From Casuarius casuarius (Eukaryota; Chordata; Aves; Casuariiformes; Casuariidae): a stretch of DNA of 64,000 nt. The translations under genes were made by a program, and so were the position numbers. Below the pieces are notes generated by a model. That model saw nothing but the letters and a program-made list of their open reading frames with translations, made no database searches and was not told the origin of the DNA. Positions 22,609 through 36,780 of the stretch are shown here, in pieces. The DNA lies in assembly GCA_003342895.1 (NCBI GenBank), contig PTFA01000311.1:687804-751803 (forward strand), written 5' to 3'. Positions within the stretch are counted from its first letter, which is position 1; every line of letters starts with the position of its first letter.

Positions 22609-25426
22609 AATTTCCTGCCTAGCTTTTACTTGCACCTTTCCACATCTCAGGAGGCTTTCCAGCTTCTGGAGAGATGCTTTTCAGTAAAAGAGATCATATG
22701 CAGACACACAACACATTTGTGTTTGGCATACTAAGGAGTCTCTGAATCTGATTTCCAGGCTGGTATCTTTGCGAAGTACAATATTTAAATCTAGAAATAT
22801 GGATTTACTTATTGCCACAGCACATTTCAGAGTTTTGTTTTTAATTTAAGTGGAACAAATTCCCTTCTTCCCCATCCTGAATGATACTAAAAGCAGATGG
22901 AAGGTAGAAAATTATACATTCAGGCTAGCACTAACTTTGCCTCACTGAGGCCAGTCATACTCAATTTAGGAAGCACTCACAAGGCCTTTTTCCATCATTA
23001 TGAGAATGAGCTAATCACTAATTCCAGATGCAATATTCTTTCTTCTCCTGTTTGGGGAAAAAAATCCTTAATTTGAGTGGGAAGAGAAGTAGAAGCTTAC
23101 TCTTTCGCTCCTTCATTGCTCTAAAATTTGAACATTTCCAAGTCTCAAAAGGTGCAAAGAATGTAGGGGTGGAGGTGAGTGGAGATTAGGTCTTTTGCCT
23201 GTATATAAATTAAGGAAGAGCCTTGCAACAGAAAGCAACATCTGCCAGGTGAACTGTTTATTTTTGCCATCTAACAACACTAGATCTGTCCATACAGCCA
23301 AAGAACCTTTCCTGTCGTCATGATCAGATTGTATGGCAGTTGGGCTTGCACTAAAAAAAAGTTAGATTAAACAAAACATGTTGAGTCAGAATATGTAGTG
23401 CACTCATTTATCACCCACATGCTCAGAAAAAGGTGTTCCAAGCTGTAATAAAACACATTGCAAAGTGGTGATTAACTCCTATGTCAGAACCTGGACAGAT
23501 GCTTACTGAGCACCTGATTTTGGGGCAGCAATCATCTGTTGGAACTTAAAATCCTAGCCTGAATCTTACTCAAAAGACCTCGTAAAAATTAATTTCTCAA
23601 ATACAGCATACCTCATTATTATTTCCTTTTTACAAACCATAAATCCAGAGGCAGCTGTACAGGTCACTGCATTGTTTGTTTGCAGTGTTCAGCAGGGCTC
23701 TGCAAGCTTCATTAAATGTTTTGAATAGTTATATTTCAATGTCTGATTGCATGTTCTGAATACCTAATGGCTGCAAACTAATTTTTCACTGTAATGCTAG
23801 ATTCATTAAGAACTCAATCACCAGCTAGATGGGCTGTCTTGTGCACATAAAGAAAAAAGTGTAGATCCATCCTTTTCAAGAAAGTGTTGACATAGAAACT
23901 ACAAAAACAGAGCAAGGACAGTGACCCCCTAAACTAGAAGTAATTACTCAGCAAACAAATACAGCATCATTAAAGACACTGTTTCCATATGACTTTATCA
24001 CCTTGTAAATCTCATTTTGCAGTGCCAGGACAGAGGAAGCTTGTGGCTTGCTTTTGTACAAGAGCTCAGATGCTTCCTTGTTAAGGCTCCATCATTTTGA
24101 TTACAATTATACAAGAGGAGAAACAGACCCAGCAGCACCATTAATTCTTCTCCCCCTTCTGGGTGCTTCAAAGTAATTTTCCTTTCTCATTTGATGCTAG
24201 CCTTGAAGACAACCCTCCAGACCCTCCACACAATTCCCAGTGTGCCACATTGAGCAAGACTGGGGACAGACTAGTGAGCAGAACTGCTCCACCCCAATTT
24301 TCCTCAGAAACACTTTACCAGACAGAGGGTTACTGAATCATATACAAGTTCGCCTCTCTCCATCTTTTACTTTTTACTCTTCCTATGCCTTTAGCACAGA
24401 GCTTGCCATAGCACACATCAAGTATCAAAAATAGTTACAGCAAAAACTCAAGTCCCCCAAACATTTGCAGAGCTTAGGATACAATTACACTGTGGTAAAT
24501 GACAGCTAGATGTGGACTGTTATTATTAAATATTAGCAAGGTTTTCTGAAGACTAAAGGCAAATGGATAGAGAATTAGGAAGTGTGGAGGATAACTCACC
24601 CAGTGCAATAGCTCTTTTTGAAAAATCAGACCAAATTAATCTAGATAAGCCCACATATATAGGGCCTACAGAATCACAGTAAAAAGGGAACACTTCGTTG
24701 AGATTTTAAAAGTACACAATATTAAACAAAATAATAACATATCAGTATTTCAACTGTGAGAGACTGAAGGACAAAGGTGTTTTGTGTGTGTTTGTGTGTT
24801 TTTTGAGGCTCATGGCTTAACCAGCAAGTCAATTCTGACGATAGCTCTGATTCACAGTCCCATATTTGATTAACTAACAGGAATTTCTTAAATATGCTTA
24901 GGTGCCAAAGATTAAATAACCCTCTTTGTAGATTTTTAAATTTCAGATTGTTTTTACATTTCTTTTTTGCAGCCCAGAATAATTATACCAATCCAGAGAA
25001 CTTTAAAATCCAACTGAATAAACACATACATGTGATACACCATTAGAGTATACTCCGTTGCATAATAGCATAATGCAGTTTTTGAAATGGATCTGTAGAA
25101 AGGATTCATTAAGATAAAGTTCCAGCATCCCACCTGAGGCCAATAAAAATTCTGTGCAAACCTCTTCAAATTAAATTTTCTTCTTGAACATATCCTGTCT
25201 AATTATGTTTAGTATTATCCTCCTTAAGGAATTCTGATTCATCAGTGCTATTAAGGCAGGGAAAAGGAAAACCAGATGCTGCGGACCGGATACCCAGCTG
25301 GTAAGAAATCAGTATAGTTTCACAGAAGCCAAAAGAACTACAGTGATTTATATCAGCTAAGGGTTTGGTATATACATAAGAACACACATGTGGACAGATG
25401 TACAGAGAATTATATAAATATCAAAA

Positions 25427-25481
25427 GTTACACCAGCAGAAATGTAAGTCTGTGGAGTTACACCACCAGAGAATTTGACCC
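25427..25481. repeat. Decayed hairpin-type repeat relic
   Basis: Contains GTTACACCAGCAGAAATG, GTGGAGTTACACCACCAG and AGAATTTGACCC. These resemble the TTACACCAG, GGAGTTACACC and AGAATTTGGCCC modules of the hairpin repeat proposed at 5855-5935, here showing the opposite end. Family membership is inferred from shared modules. Confidence 0.5.
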
Positions 25482-28400
25482 AAAAGCTCTAATAAGCTGA
25501 AGTTTATAAAAGAGCCACAGCTGTGTTGAGATTTCTTGTCTTTCACTCTCTAGAACTGAAAATAAATGTAAGAAACAGAAGTGCTCTAATTAGACATTTG
25601 GCGTTAAAAATCCAGAAGATAGCCAGCTAATGTCTAAGCACTTTTTTGTTCTTGGGAGTTAGACTAACAAAGATATCATAATTACAATCATACTACATGC
25701 AGATGAAGTGCACAACATATACTGGTAAATCAAGTTTAAGGATTTAACTCAGCCCTCAATAAGCTGTTTCAATTTCAGTCTTTAACAAATACCCTTTTTA
25801 TTATAAGCCATTCAATAAGTATGAATTCAGATTGAGACTTCCAAATGCATCTAACCAACCGGCATGCTGAACACGAAAACTCTGGGCAGGGTCCTAGGCA
25901 GCTCCAGTCCACAGAAATACATTCATTATCACCCTTCTGCATCCATACAGGTGCCTACAACACGGAGCAGGCAGGTACCACTTGGGATACTGTCTACACG
26001 TTTACCTGCTGTCTCAGTTACTGTCAGCAATACCATTTACCCTGCAAGCTCTTACTGCTGCATCCTCAGCTCTCCTCACCCCCCTCTATCTGCAACACCT
26101 CTGGGCCCCATCTCTTTTTGTGACCCTGCTTACTTCAAAGCCCACTGAAGTCTGCGTCCTCAAATACTTCGGAGGCTGAGGAATGATGACAGCAGGACCC
26201 AGCAACTTTACAGGGCTTGAGGCAGATACTCCATGTCATCAGGTGCATCCATTCATTCTCCATCATACACAAATCTTCCCCTGGCCTGTTGCCCCTGCTC
26301 AGCCACCTTCTCATCATGAAACAGCTACTGTTCTTTAGCTAAAATGAGGAAGGAAAACAAACATACCCCTGTGAGGTGACCAGCATAAGGTAACTTGGCA
26401 GTTACTTCACAAATCTGCCACTGTGTAAGGCCCATCCAGAGGCAGCCATTCACCGCATTGCTCTCACCACAATCTCTCTTCCCCCAGCTCCTATTCTGTG
26501 TTCTGAGAAGGGCTTCATCCTTCCCCAGACTTAACTTGGGACTGTGGCCTGTCTCCTGAAAGTTGACTTGATTTTCTTCAGGACTTACAGCAAAATGCCT
26601 CTTTCCACTTGGGTCTTGTATCCTGAACCCTACTCTCTTAGAGAGAGGGTACCTTAAAAGTAAACCCAAGTGGAGCAGGATTGCCGTTCTCTTTCAGGTC
26701 ACAAGTGTTTCATTCGGTAGCTCAGTGGTTTCAGCATGCACATGGGACATGGGGAACCCATGCTGTTTCCTTTTTCGGAGGGAATGCAGCCACATCTCCC
26801 ACTCCTCACAGCAGTGTGTGGACTGCATGTCACTGGAGACTCCCCACATTGCACAGGTCACTTCAAGATTCACTAGCACAGAGAAAAACAGCTCAAGGCC
26901 AAGCATGACCACCTTGCCTGAAGCTCAGAGGGAAACACCTGCATTTCAGTTCCTTCAACAGGGACTAGTGACTGATTCCTTACAGGAATTAATCCTCAAG
27001 TGAAAGGGCTAAGTAAGCCTTGGAGGAGAGACTGTAGTCTGCTCTGCTGAACACAAATCTTCCACAGGTAGAAGCGCATAGTGGCAGCAGTATAAAGTCC
27101 CTCCATTCCAGTGAACTGTTTATCCCCCAAATTAGGCCATTCCTTACAAGAGATACAGATTTGAACTCCCATTGCATATGTGACAAGTCCATCTCCTATA
27201 TTCTAGAGAAGTGCTCTAAATACTGATCTAACAGATAAGCAGGGACAGCAGCAATATCAACTTCTCCATCTCAGGGTTTTAAAATAAGGCAGATACCACC
27301 TTGGCATTTGACCAAGAGCTCACTCCAATAGAAGTGTCCTATTTTGTGGATTCCTGTAGGACTCAGTCCTGAATATATTTATGCCTTTAAAAGCAAACAA
27401 CTTCTGTGGTATTCAGAAGCTGAATTTTACGTGCCTCAGATCTTTGTTGACAAAAATGCATGCTCTTGATTTAGGTAACTCCTGAGTTAAGTGGCAGCTG
27501 AGAAAGTTTTGAGGCTTCAACTTTGGACTCAGGCAGGGGTTTAGGCATTTAAGTACTTTCTGACTTTTGGTTTCCTGAATTATACGATGTCTTCATATAC
27601 ACTTATTTTGTAGACAAATCGCATAAATGTAATGGAAATTTCAGACCATAAATTACTTCATATTCAGCTCCAAGTACTCTTCAAGGCCTTTCAAGAGCTC
27701 CTGAAGATCCTGAGAGTTTTTAGCCTGCAATATGTTTACAATTATTATTATTAAAATATAATTAATTTGAAAAGAAAGCCCCAGAGTAACTGGTACTGGT
27801 TTCATAAGAGTAATTATTTTACTTAGAGGTAGGAACCAGAATGATTTGATAAGTGATTAAAAGTTCACTGTAATTCATTTCCTCAGCTCTGGAAATGCTT
27901 CCGTAACTATTACTAGAACTTTATCAGGAGGTCACAGCAGACACCTTATACCTCTCACAGAAAGAATTCTTGAGGGATGATTTAGGATCCCTCCACAGTG
28001 GGTAAAGTATTTGGTGCCACAGTAGAACATGCTACATGGTACTTCACACATTCAGGAAATGTACAGATGTAATATTATTGTTATAACATCTACAAGGACA
28101 GTTCATTAATGGCTTCTTCCACACCATACCATCAGTTACACTGATCACCAAGAGATATTTACTGATATGAACCAAAAGAGTCCAGCCATAACCATGTCCC
28201 AGAATCATGCTGGTAACAGCACATCTCTGAAAGATGAAGGCAGTAATCTTAGTGGACACTAAAGTGAAGGTGTTTCTTAGGGTGTTATGGAGGAAGATAG
28301 TTTTGCTATGCCTTCTAAGGGAAAGAGTGGCACTGTTTGCCACATCACATGCAAGTATTTTGGACCAGAAAATTATTCCACCTCTTAGTTTTTTCCCTGC

Positions 28401-29669
28401 AACCTTAAATGTTTTCTCACCATGCTGACAAACTGTCTCCAAATGGACCAGCTTTTCTTCTGTAGTCCCCTGCAGGGACTGACTTTGAGCAATTAAAGGT
28501 TATTGGGCCAGATGGTCTTTTTCACAACCACCCCCATAGGCATGGGGCTCCTGAAACAAGACACCCATGGCAGCACCCATGCAATTGATGCCTCACATGC
28601 CCCTGGCAGAGAAGATTTCATTTAAGATTCTTCTCCAGAACAGCTTGTACAACAAATAGCTTTTAGCATATACAATTTGCAAAGTTGCCAGTTTATCATG
28701 AATAGAGCTATTTGTAGTCTAGTCATATCACAAAATCTTGTTAAAAAACAACACAAAGAGGCTGCTCACTTTTCAGTTATGGTGCTTTTGAATTAATTTG
28801 AATCCAGATTGCCTCATGAGTATTGTTTGTTCCAATATGAAACAGTTTATGGTGATAAATTGCAGCCGCACCACTTGAGAGTTGCCTGGTACAGTATACC
28901 AGAGTAAAAGTTGAGTCAGCATTCACACACAGCATATACTGTAGCAAGAGCACACTCAGATTTTGTGGTTTGGAGGCTAGCTGCTGAGGAGAAAGTCAGT
29001 CAGATCAGAGTGTTTTATAGCATGTGCAGGTGCTGGGTAATGTGAGGGCTTGTAGGGGTGAAACCAACCAAAGCAAGTAGCCAAAAATCTAGCAACCTGC
29101 CTCCTGTCTGAGCTGTTCTCTATCCTCAATGAGTATTTCCTTTTGAGTACTGAGTTTTGATCTACAGAGACTGACACCAGGTTGTTCTAGCCATACTTTC
29201 AGTGCTGAGCCACTTAATGCATATAAATTCATCTAGCTCTAAATTCACTGTTACAGCAGATGTTAGAGTCAAATCTCATTAGTAAGATTTCATTAATCTG
29301 CAGAATAATGACAAAACATTTCAGCACCGTCTCAGTCATAACCATAATTAAAACTAAGCAGAATATTGCGTGATCCTGCACATGTATTCTTGTGTGAATA
29401 GCAAAGGGCTGAATTCAGAGAGCAAGAGCAAGCATTTGCCATTCTCACTGAAACCATCAGGACTCAAAGAAGTCCTGACCTTCTATTGGACCTTAACCAT
29501 TCTACCATGCAACAGTTCATAAGGTTTTCTGTAGTCACTGAGAAACAGCAGTGATTCTCTTTAAATCAAACATGCTGGTATCTGTAACCTTATGACAGGT
29601 ATTTAAGGAATTGCCCTATGCTGCCAAACCCAGGCATGGACCAGAAGTCACAGCTGATGCCTCACACTT

Positions 29670-29850
29670 AAATTTATTCTCCCTGTTTAATGAAATTAAT
29701 GAATTTGATGAGGCACTAGGCCAAATTAATCTCTAGTGTCCTTCCATCAAATGCAACTGAGTTAAACAGGGATTAATTGAGGCCTGTGCAATTATTTCTT
29801 AATTAACCCTGAAGGGTTGGGATTAACCCTGCTGTTAGGGTGAAAGACAA
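29670..29850. promoter_or_regulatory. Candidate enhancer rich in homeodomain motifs
   Basis: Dense TAAT/ATTA cores, including GAAATTAATGAATT, CCAAATTAATC, GGGATTAATTG, TTAATTAACC and GGGATTAACCC. Two GGATTA words match bicoid/OTX/PITX-class sites. ATTAACCCTG is directly repeated (29802-29811 and 29822-29831), and AACCCT-GA-AGGGTT (29805-29818) is an inverted repeat. There is no repeat element and no open frame of note. This pattern is common in conserved developmental enhancers, but conservation cannot be checked here. Confidence 0.4.
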
Positions 29851-31956
29851 GTGTGGTTTGTCATGGGAACTCCCATACCACTGGCATCACAAAGTTAAGT
29901 GACCAAAATGCCTGTGCCAAAACATATCTGAGCAAATGAAGCAAATTCCTCTTGCCCCTCCCCCTTGTCCTCAGCTTTTTGCAGGGTTCTGCAGGTTGCT
30001 TCTGTTCAAAGGAAAAAAATCAGTGGTGGAGTCAGGAATTCCTTTCCTGCAGTCTCAGCCATTAACATAAAGCCTTGAATACATGCACAGTGGGAAGACA
30101 GACAGCAGGAAACAGCCCCTTTGCTTCCAGCTCCAAGCATCTTTTCAGCCAATGTCCTACTCAAAAGCTTGCTATGGACTTTTCTTAAGGTTGTGGTGGT
30201 GCTCCACTGCCTGGCTTGGTTTCCTATAGCTGTGTTCTCTCTGTTTTTCCAAGTATGTCTACATTGCCGTCCAAGGTTGTAAGCCGAAATGCTTGAATCA
30301 GCTAGGACAACAGTTGCAGTTTAGCTGCAGTAACAGTGCTCAGCAGACCCTAGCCCATGTTTCTACCTGCCAGCAGAAATTACTACATGCTAAAATCTAA
30401 ACTGCTGTAACTGCTACCAGGCAACTCAAGATTAGGTAATCCTCAGACTCCAACGTACATTTTCACTGCTTCTCTCTCCTCCCACATGCACGCAGACATG
30501 AGATCATTCCCTCTCCTGCCTAGCTTGTATTCAGAGCCTCAAGAAACAGCCTTCAACCTTACAGGCCATGCACTAGCCTGTGTTACATACAGTCAGATCC
30601 TTGGGCGGTGCCTGGTTTTCTCTTGGGCCTCTGATGATGAAACTGGAAGGCATTCAACTGTCCATCATTTGTTCCAAATGCAAAGCAGCTGTCATAGCAA
30701 AGAGTTTCAATAAAGCAGCATTACTGGCCAATCCTCAGCATAACTCCTTTCATAGATTGCCACAAAAAGCTGTATTCCTCATTCTTACATGCTTCATACA
30801 AAATATGATTACCAAAGTGTATTTCAAACAACATTTAATGAAACAGGAATTTAAAGGAAGACTCAGCTGTGTTAAACAAACATACACTATGGTTGTCCTG
30901 CAGTTTGGTATTGTGAAGCTCTGAAAATAGAGAAAAAAATAGTGTCCATGTGAAGAAGAAACAGAAAAAAACGCAGCTCTCGCCCTGCCCTTCTGTGGGG
31001 ATCTCATCATTGAGAAATCTTCAACACAAACAAAAAAGCAGCCTTTGGTACTTAAGTGCACCTTCCTATAGATCCAAGACTGAGATGTCAAAAACAAATG
31101 AGCATTCTTGCAGGAGCTTATCGAACCACTGGCTCTTTAACTGAATACTATTCCATTTCAAACTAGCCACACAGGCTAAAATAATCTGGCTTATTTGTGC
31201 TAGAACACCCAATGTGACCATGGGAGTTTTTTTAAAGTGGGGCTGGAGGTACATCTCCCTTGAGCTCAGCCTGACACAGAGCTGATGCCTTAAAATTGTC
31301 TTTAAAGTATGAAGATGCCCAGGAAAACTGAATTTGCACTAAACCACATGAAAGCAGGCCAAGAAAAATCTCAGTAAGGATTTGATTCCACAGACAAGGG
31401 GATGGAAGGGGGGAGACAAACCAGTCCTTCCAGCCTGCCCTCACTCTACTTGAACTTTTAAAGTTATGGCAATATCAAGCAAACATATTTCCATGTTTTC
31501 CCAGGAGGAAGACAAGTAGCTACAGCCTGCCCAACTCTAATTTAATTACATCTCTAAACACACAGGAGCAGTTTAGCTCAAAGGTTTGCTACAGCATCCT
31601 GCAACAGTTGAAATTGCTCAATTCAGAGTTCTCGCCAACCCGGATTCAACTCCGGTTTTAGAACAACAATTTGAAGTGTAATTTTTAGATATATTAACAC
31701 CTATAGAAAACTAACATAACTTCACAAAATCCTTTAGTGCAGCTGAACTGCTATCAGCATGTAAAAGATACCAAGAATACATTATCATGTTGACTCTGGG
31801 TCATGCCAGACTTTTCAGATTTCAGTGAAAATAGTTTTGCATTATAGAAAGCTACTACACTATAATTAAAATGCACTACACAACTCACCATATTAGCAGA
31901 CACATAATGTGTACATGAAGTCTGGAAAACACTAAGGAGGTTTTTCCTCAACATTT

Positions 31957-32416
31957 TTAATCATCCAGAATAATTACTGGTATGTGATAATTCCAAGCTA
32001 GACTGACAAGTATTTCTAAAATAACTTCACTTAGTATGAATGCACATTTCACAGAAAAATATAAAAGTACATTTTGCCTTTGCTTGCACAAGTACCCTAT
32101 AAACCATATCAATGCCAACAGTAAATACACTTTTGCTGTTATGAATTTTGTACAATCCACCCACAAGTCAGAGGCAGAATTTTGCCGACAACCAATGAAA
32201 ACTGCTCGCACCAGCAGGAGGTGGAAAATTTGCAACGTCTCTATTGAAAATATACCAGCTTTGTTATCAACAGTTTTGCTATTTTGGAATAAGCAAAGTG
32301 AAAAAAGAAACTGGATTTTTTCCCCCCAAGCAGAAGGAATATATATGAATATATATACGCACACACAAAGCTTCCAATCCTTGATCCACTGGATCTTTCA
32401 TTTGAAAAAGGCATAG
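31957..32416. other. Unassigned segment, open on both strands
   Basis: A 126-codon plus-strand frame (32036-32416) and a 135-codon minus-strand frame (31957-32364) overlap almost completely. Neither product has a recognisable motif, and flanking splice sites cannot be judged. The segment is repeat-free and has an unusual run with CpGs (TTTGCCGACAACCAATG and CTGCTCGCACC). It may be chance open frames, or a conserved noncoding element whose low stop density is incidental. Confidence 0.3.
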
Positions 32417-33111
32417 TTTCTCTTCTGAAACTACTTTTAGGAAAGAGATAATTAATTCGGCTCACTGCGGGATTTAAAAAAGTAAACAAAAGTGAACTTT
32501 TTGTTCTCTTGAAATATTCTAATAGGTTCATACATGCACTCTTAGGTGCTTAAGTTTTGTTTTGTTTTTTAAAACTAGCACTTGTCCTTGCCCAACATGG
32601 ATTATACAGACCATGAGTTTAAACATCTTTGTCCTGTTCCTAGCCCTCCTTTGCCTTTAAAGATTCAGCCCTTTCTAAGCGCTCTACTTCCTTGGCAGGC
32701 CTGTACCACTGCATTCATCCCTTTCTGCAAAAGATATTAAAGAACCAGAATCACTGATTAAAAAAATAAAGTGAGCCAATGATGACAATATATAATTTTC
32801 TATAGTAGCATCTGCACCTTTTTTCCATGAATACTGTTTCTAGGATTGTTCCACAAAGGAGCTGGGAAAGAAATCAAACTTTAGAATTAGAATTTCTCCT
32901 TGTCAGCTTCCTCCACCCTTAGAGGGACATGCTGGGATTCCTTCCAGCCATGGAAGCAGAGAAAGCTTCATAATCATGCAGACAATTGACTTCCTAGGAG
33001 CTTTCACTTGCACTAGAAGGCAAGAAAAGCTTGATCAGGGACACCTAAATACTGCTTACAGTATTGCAGTAAGGAAGAAATATAGAAGAAAATAAAATTC
33101 AAAGCAATTGA

Positions 33112-33185
33112 ATATAGAACTGTTCAGCTGGATCAGACCACTGCTCTACCTAGTTTGGTAACCTACCTTCACAGGCTGTACTACT
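33112..33185 (+). repeat. Possible old amniote interspersed repeat
   Basis: GAACTGTTCAGCTGGATCAG, followed by ACCACTGCTCTACCTAGT, resembles a dispersed sauropsid repeat I recall with the phrase 'ctggatcagaccaatggtccatctag'. Only about 70 bp are comparable. The family name is uncertain. Confidence 0.4.
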
Positions 33186-36049
33186 GGAATAGAGCGTTCT
33201 GTCAAAGAGAAAACAAAACATATTTACACAGTGAAAGAGGGGATGCCGTAAACACACATCAAACCCTAAATAACTACTTTCGGACTAGAACTGCATGGTT
33301 GTAACCAAATTTAAAGGACCAGCCAAGGAGAGGCATATTAAACTGGGGCAGTGCAGGAGATGGGGGGATCCAAAGCCAAAAATCAAACAGACAAGAAGTC
33401 ATGAAAACATTCCTTTTCCTGAAATAGTTGCCTTTGTATATTGTAAACATCTATATGAAACCAACTGATGAAGCAAATTATTTCTTTAAGCATGCATCGA
33501 TTCACAATTCATGCTATGCCCAGTTCAAAGCAGGGAGAAGAATTAGTTATTTCACCTCCTTAGGATGGTATCAGGCTATAACAGTGTTATTGGCATCCTC
33601 AGAAGCACAGGGAGAAGGGGCAAGGATGTATGACATGGTTTTAGTTCATATGAAATATAAACCACAGCTAACAGGACATAAAAAAATGACTCTCCAGCCT
33701 GGAGTTCACACTTATCACTAAAACAGTATTTATTCAAAACAGAGCACATAACAGCTAGGAGTGTCATCCCAACCCCAGAATGCCCTAGTGGTAAAGGGAC
33801 CGCGCAGGAGAGAGAAAAATTTAAAGGAGGATGAACCAAAACTGTGCTTCACGCATCACCACTGCGTGCTCTGAGCCTGTGTGTAGCATAGGGAGGGCAG
33901 AATAGTGTTTCTCCTCCAGTAACTGCCTTCCAAAAATACAAGAGAATCCATTCCAGATTATATACCTTAAACTGTTTCAAAACAACCATCAGGATTCATG
34001 TGCAGAATGCATGTTCTCTATAACACATAAAGTGTTAACTTCCTAATTGCTGCCATGATGCTTTCAGCATGTGAACTTTCTTCTCCTGCTTGAGTCAGCC
34101 CTTTCTATGGTGCTGTTACACTATTAACCATTCAACAAACATTAAGTAATAGTGTCTAAAGAATAAATCTGGACAAAAAAGTTTATCATGGTGTAATGGA
34201 CCATGCTGCACAAGTAGATATCATGGTCATAGCAGAAATAAAACATGTGACCTCAGCACCAATCCTCCATTGCCTTTTACCAATCAAGATAGAAAGGATT
34301 GCAAGAAATGCTTAGACTAAGCTACTACTCTCCCCAGCACAAGCATTAGGGGGAAAAAATCTCATACAATAAGCCAACACATTCCATTAACTGGGACAGC
34401 ATATTTGCAATTACTTTCTTCTAAAGCAGATCTTTGCTCAAACCTTTCCTTTAATTTTTAGCTACTCTGAAATGCTGCTGGCCCACAGTGTCTATGTAAT
34501 TAACAGCAGCTGAATTCACCATCATGCTATAACATGGAAACTCAGTGAGATGCATATAATACTAATGGGTTTCAAACAAAATTGAAGAATTTCAGACTAA
34601 AATGGGGGGAAAGCTAACAGCACCGAGGCAAGAAGCAAATTTAATCATGTAAAACCTATATTCATTTATTAAGCAGCTTCTCATTTGAGTCCTGCGGCAA
34701 AAAACACACAGCTAACATCACTCAAAGTAAAATGTACAAATTATATGGCTCTGAAATAATAACAATAATAAAGCAAGAGATAAAGTGCCATAACCAGAGG
34801 CTTTGGACTACACTTTGTTATAATTGTTACTAAGCACAACCTATTTGCAAAATGATTGCACAGTTCTCATACCCAAAAGGTTAGTAAAAATATTAGCCAT
34901 AACAGATCAGGGTAGGTTTTAAAAACCCTGCCCTACAGCTTCAGCCACAATTTTTCTAATAGAGCTTCAAATATTTTGCATGATGCTTGCAACGCAGCTA
35001 CCTAACTTGAGGCAGATGCCCTGGAGAGGTCAAGAGAGCTCTGTTCTGCCCTCACCATCCTGAAACCTTCCCACCAGCTCAGCTACCACAGAAGAAAAAC
35101 AAAGGCTCTGGTTGCACTACTACCAACAACATTCTCAAAGGAAGTGGCAGCCCCAAGTACATTTACAAGAACCTCCATTCAGTTGCTGTGTCCTAGGACT
35201 GCAGTACCCCAAGAGATAGAGGCAGAGAAATCACTTCGCTTCCACATCCTTATTTGGCCTAGGTGTGAGGACAAACTGCTCTGTCCTGGTCCAGACTTGA
35301 GATAATTCATTGTATTCAGAAAGGCACAACTCTAGGGCTTCAAGGATTCCTTCATAAATCAAAATGAAATAAAATATAAAGTAAATACACCGCTGAGTAG
35401 CAACTCAGTAGGGACTATCATAATCACTATTTTGGAGTCAGACATCTCAGTTATGCATACTAATATTTTTTAGACGCCTTAAATCACTTTTGGAATTGCC
35501 CAACATCACACAGGGAAATGCACATAGCATCAAGCCACTAAAAAATCCTTTGTTGTGCACTTACACCTCCACCCTTAGCCAGGGCTGCAACACACTACAC
35601 TGTGCCAGGCCAGGCAGACTCACTATGGCAAGGAGATGGAAAGGAAGCCTGGCCCCATCTCTGCCAATAAATGAATTATGGTAGTTTTGCCTGTCTTCTG
35701 TTGGCTGCTGAAAGTTGCTACAAGACTCCTAACTCCAATCACATGCTGTGGAGCCATGTAAAATCATAGAAGAATCTGATCCTCAAAAAAAAAGTGAGCC
35801 ATGCTAACTGAATCAAAAGAAATACAGCAACTAAAGAAAACAAAGTCTTTGTGATAAATGTTGGCCCTTTGATCTTCTGGTTTCTATAATGGTTGGAAAT
35901 TAGGGTGGGCTGTCTGGATTTGAGTTAAACATATTAAAGGATCTGTTAAATCTTTCCATTACTGCCTAAGAATATCCTTACAAGCCTACAGGGTCTATTA
36001 AGTGTAAGTGGAAAAGATTGGCTGTACATACATTTAATACATGTCTTGA

Positions 36050-36380
36050 GCAGCTGCGTGCTGGTGGTAACTGTGTGGATAACCACAAAAGAGAAAGCAT
36101 GGGGACAGAAGAGAAATCAGAACTGAAGACATTTAGGACTACAGAGAAATATAGGGAAGAGGAAAGGGATGAGTACAGGAATCAGAGAGCAGTGATAGAG
36201 GTGGAAAGCTCAGCAGAGGTAGCACTGAAAGAGGCAAGACAACACCAACAGAGCTAATGATGGGAGACTAGGAAGAGCGACAGCCAGTAAGGGAATTAAG
36301 AGAGATTTAGACACTCTTATGAGGAAGAGACTGCATAAGAGAAAAAGCATCCTGTAGTACAAAGAATATCTTTGTGTGAG
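36050..36380 (+). other. Purine-rich block
   Basis: The plus strand is strongly biased to A and G over about 330 bases, for example AGAGAAATATAGGGAAGAGG. A 79-codon Glu/Lys/Arg-rich open frame (36018-36257) lies in it, but purine-rich DNA gives charged, stop-poor frames by composition. No known protein is recognised. It could be a decayed repeat or a locally asymmetric tract. Confidence 0.4.
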
Positions 36381-36766
36381 AGGTACATCTTTTCATGCAT
36401 TTCAAAACACATGAAATATATAGTATTTGCTGCTAGAAAATGCAAGGCTATCAGATCTGTGAAGGAAGCTGAAAGGGAAGCTAAAGTTGCACTGCTTTGC
36501 CAAATATTTAACAGCGAATGGAGTTAAAGTCAATACAGAGACTGCCCAATGCACTATGATTTTAAAGTAGTAAGGAAGGAGTTTGGATCATTCCTAAGTC
36601 TAAGGGGAAAGAAAGACCAGAAGAGATGATGGGGAAAGGGCAGAGGAAGAGAGTAACTACTACTATATCCTTATTGTTGTTAGTCTTGTTGTATTACAAC
36701 CTGACCGGCAGCAGGCCTTCAGGAAGGCCACTGCTAAGCTGATCACTGAAATTTGACCAGTGTATT

Positions 36767-36780
36767 AAAAAAAAAAAAAA
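36767..36780. repeat. Poly-A tract (14 A)
   Basis: Run of 14 A ending the sequence that follows the purine-rich block. It could mark the tail of an old retrocopy on the plus strand, but no source gene or target-site duplication was found. Confidence 0.85.

Noticed and set aside
31635..31665. T-arm-like CCGGA-TTCAAC-TCCGG as a tRNA
   Set aside because: The loop is six bases instead of seven and no acceptor, D or anticodon arm is found upstream.
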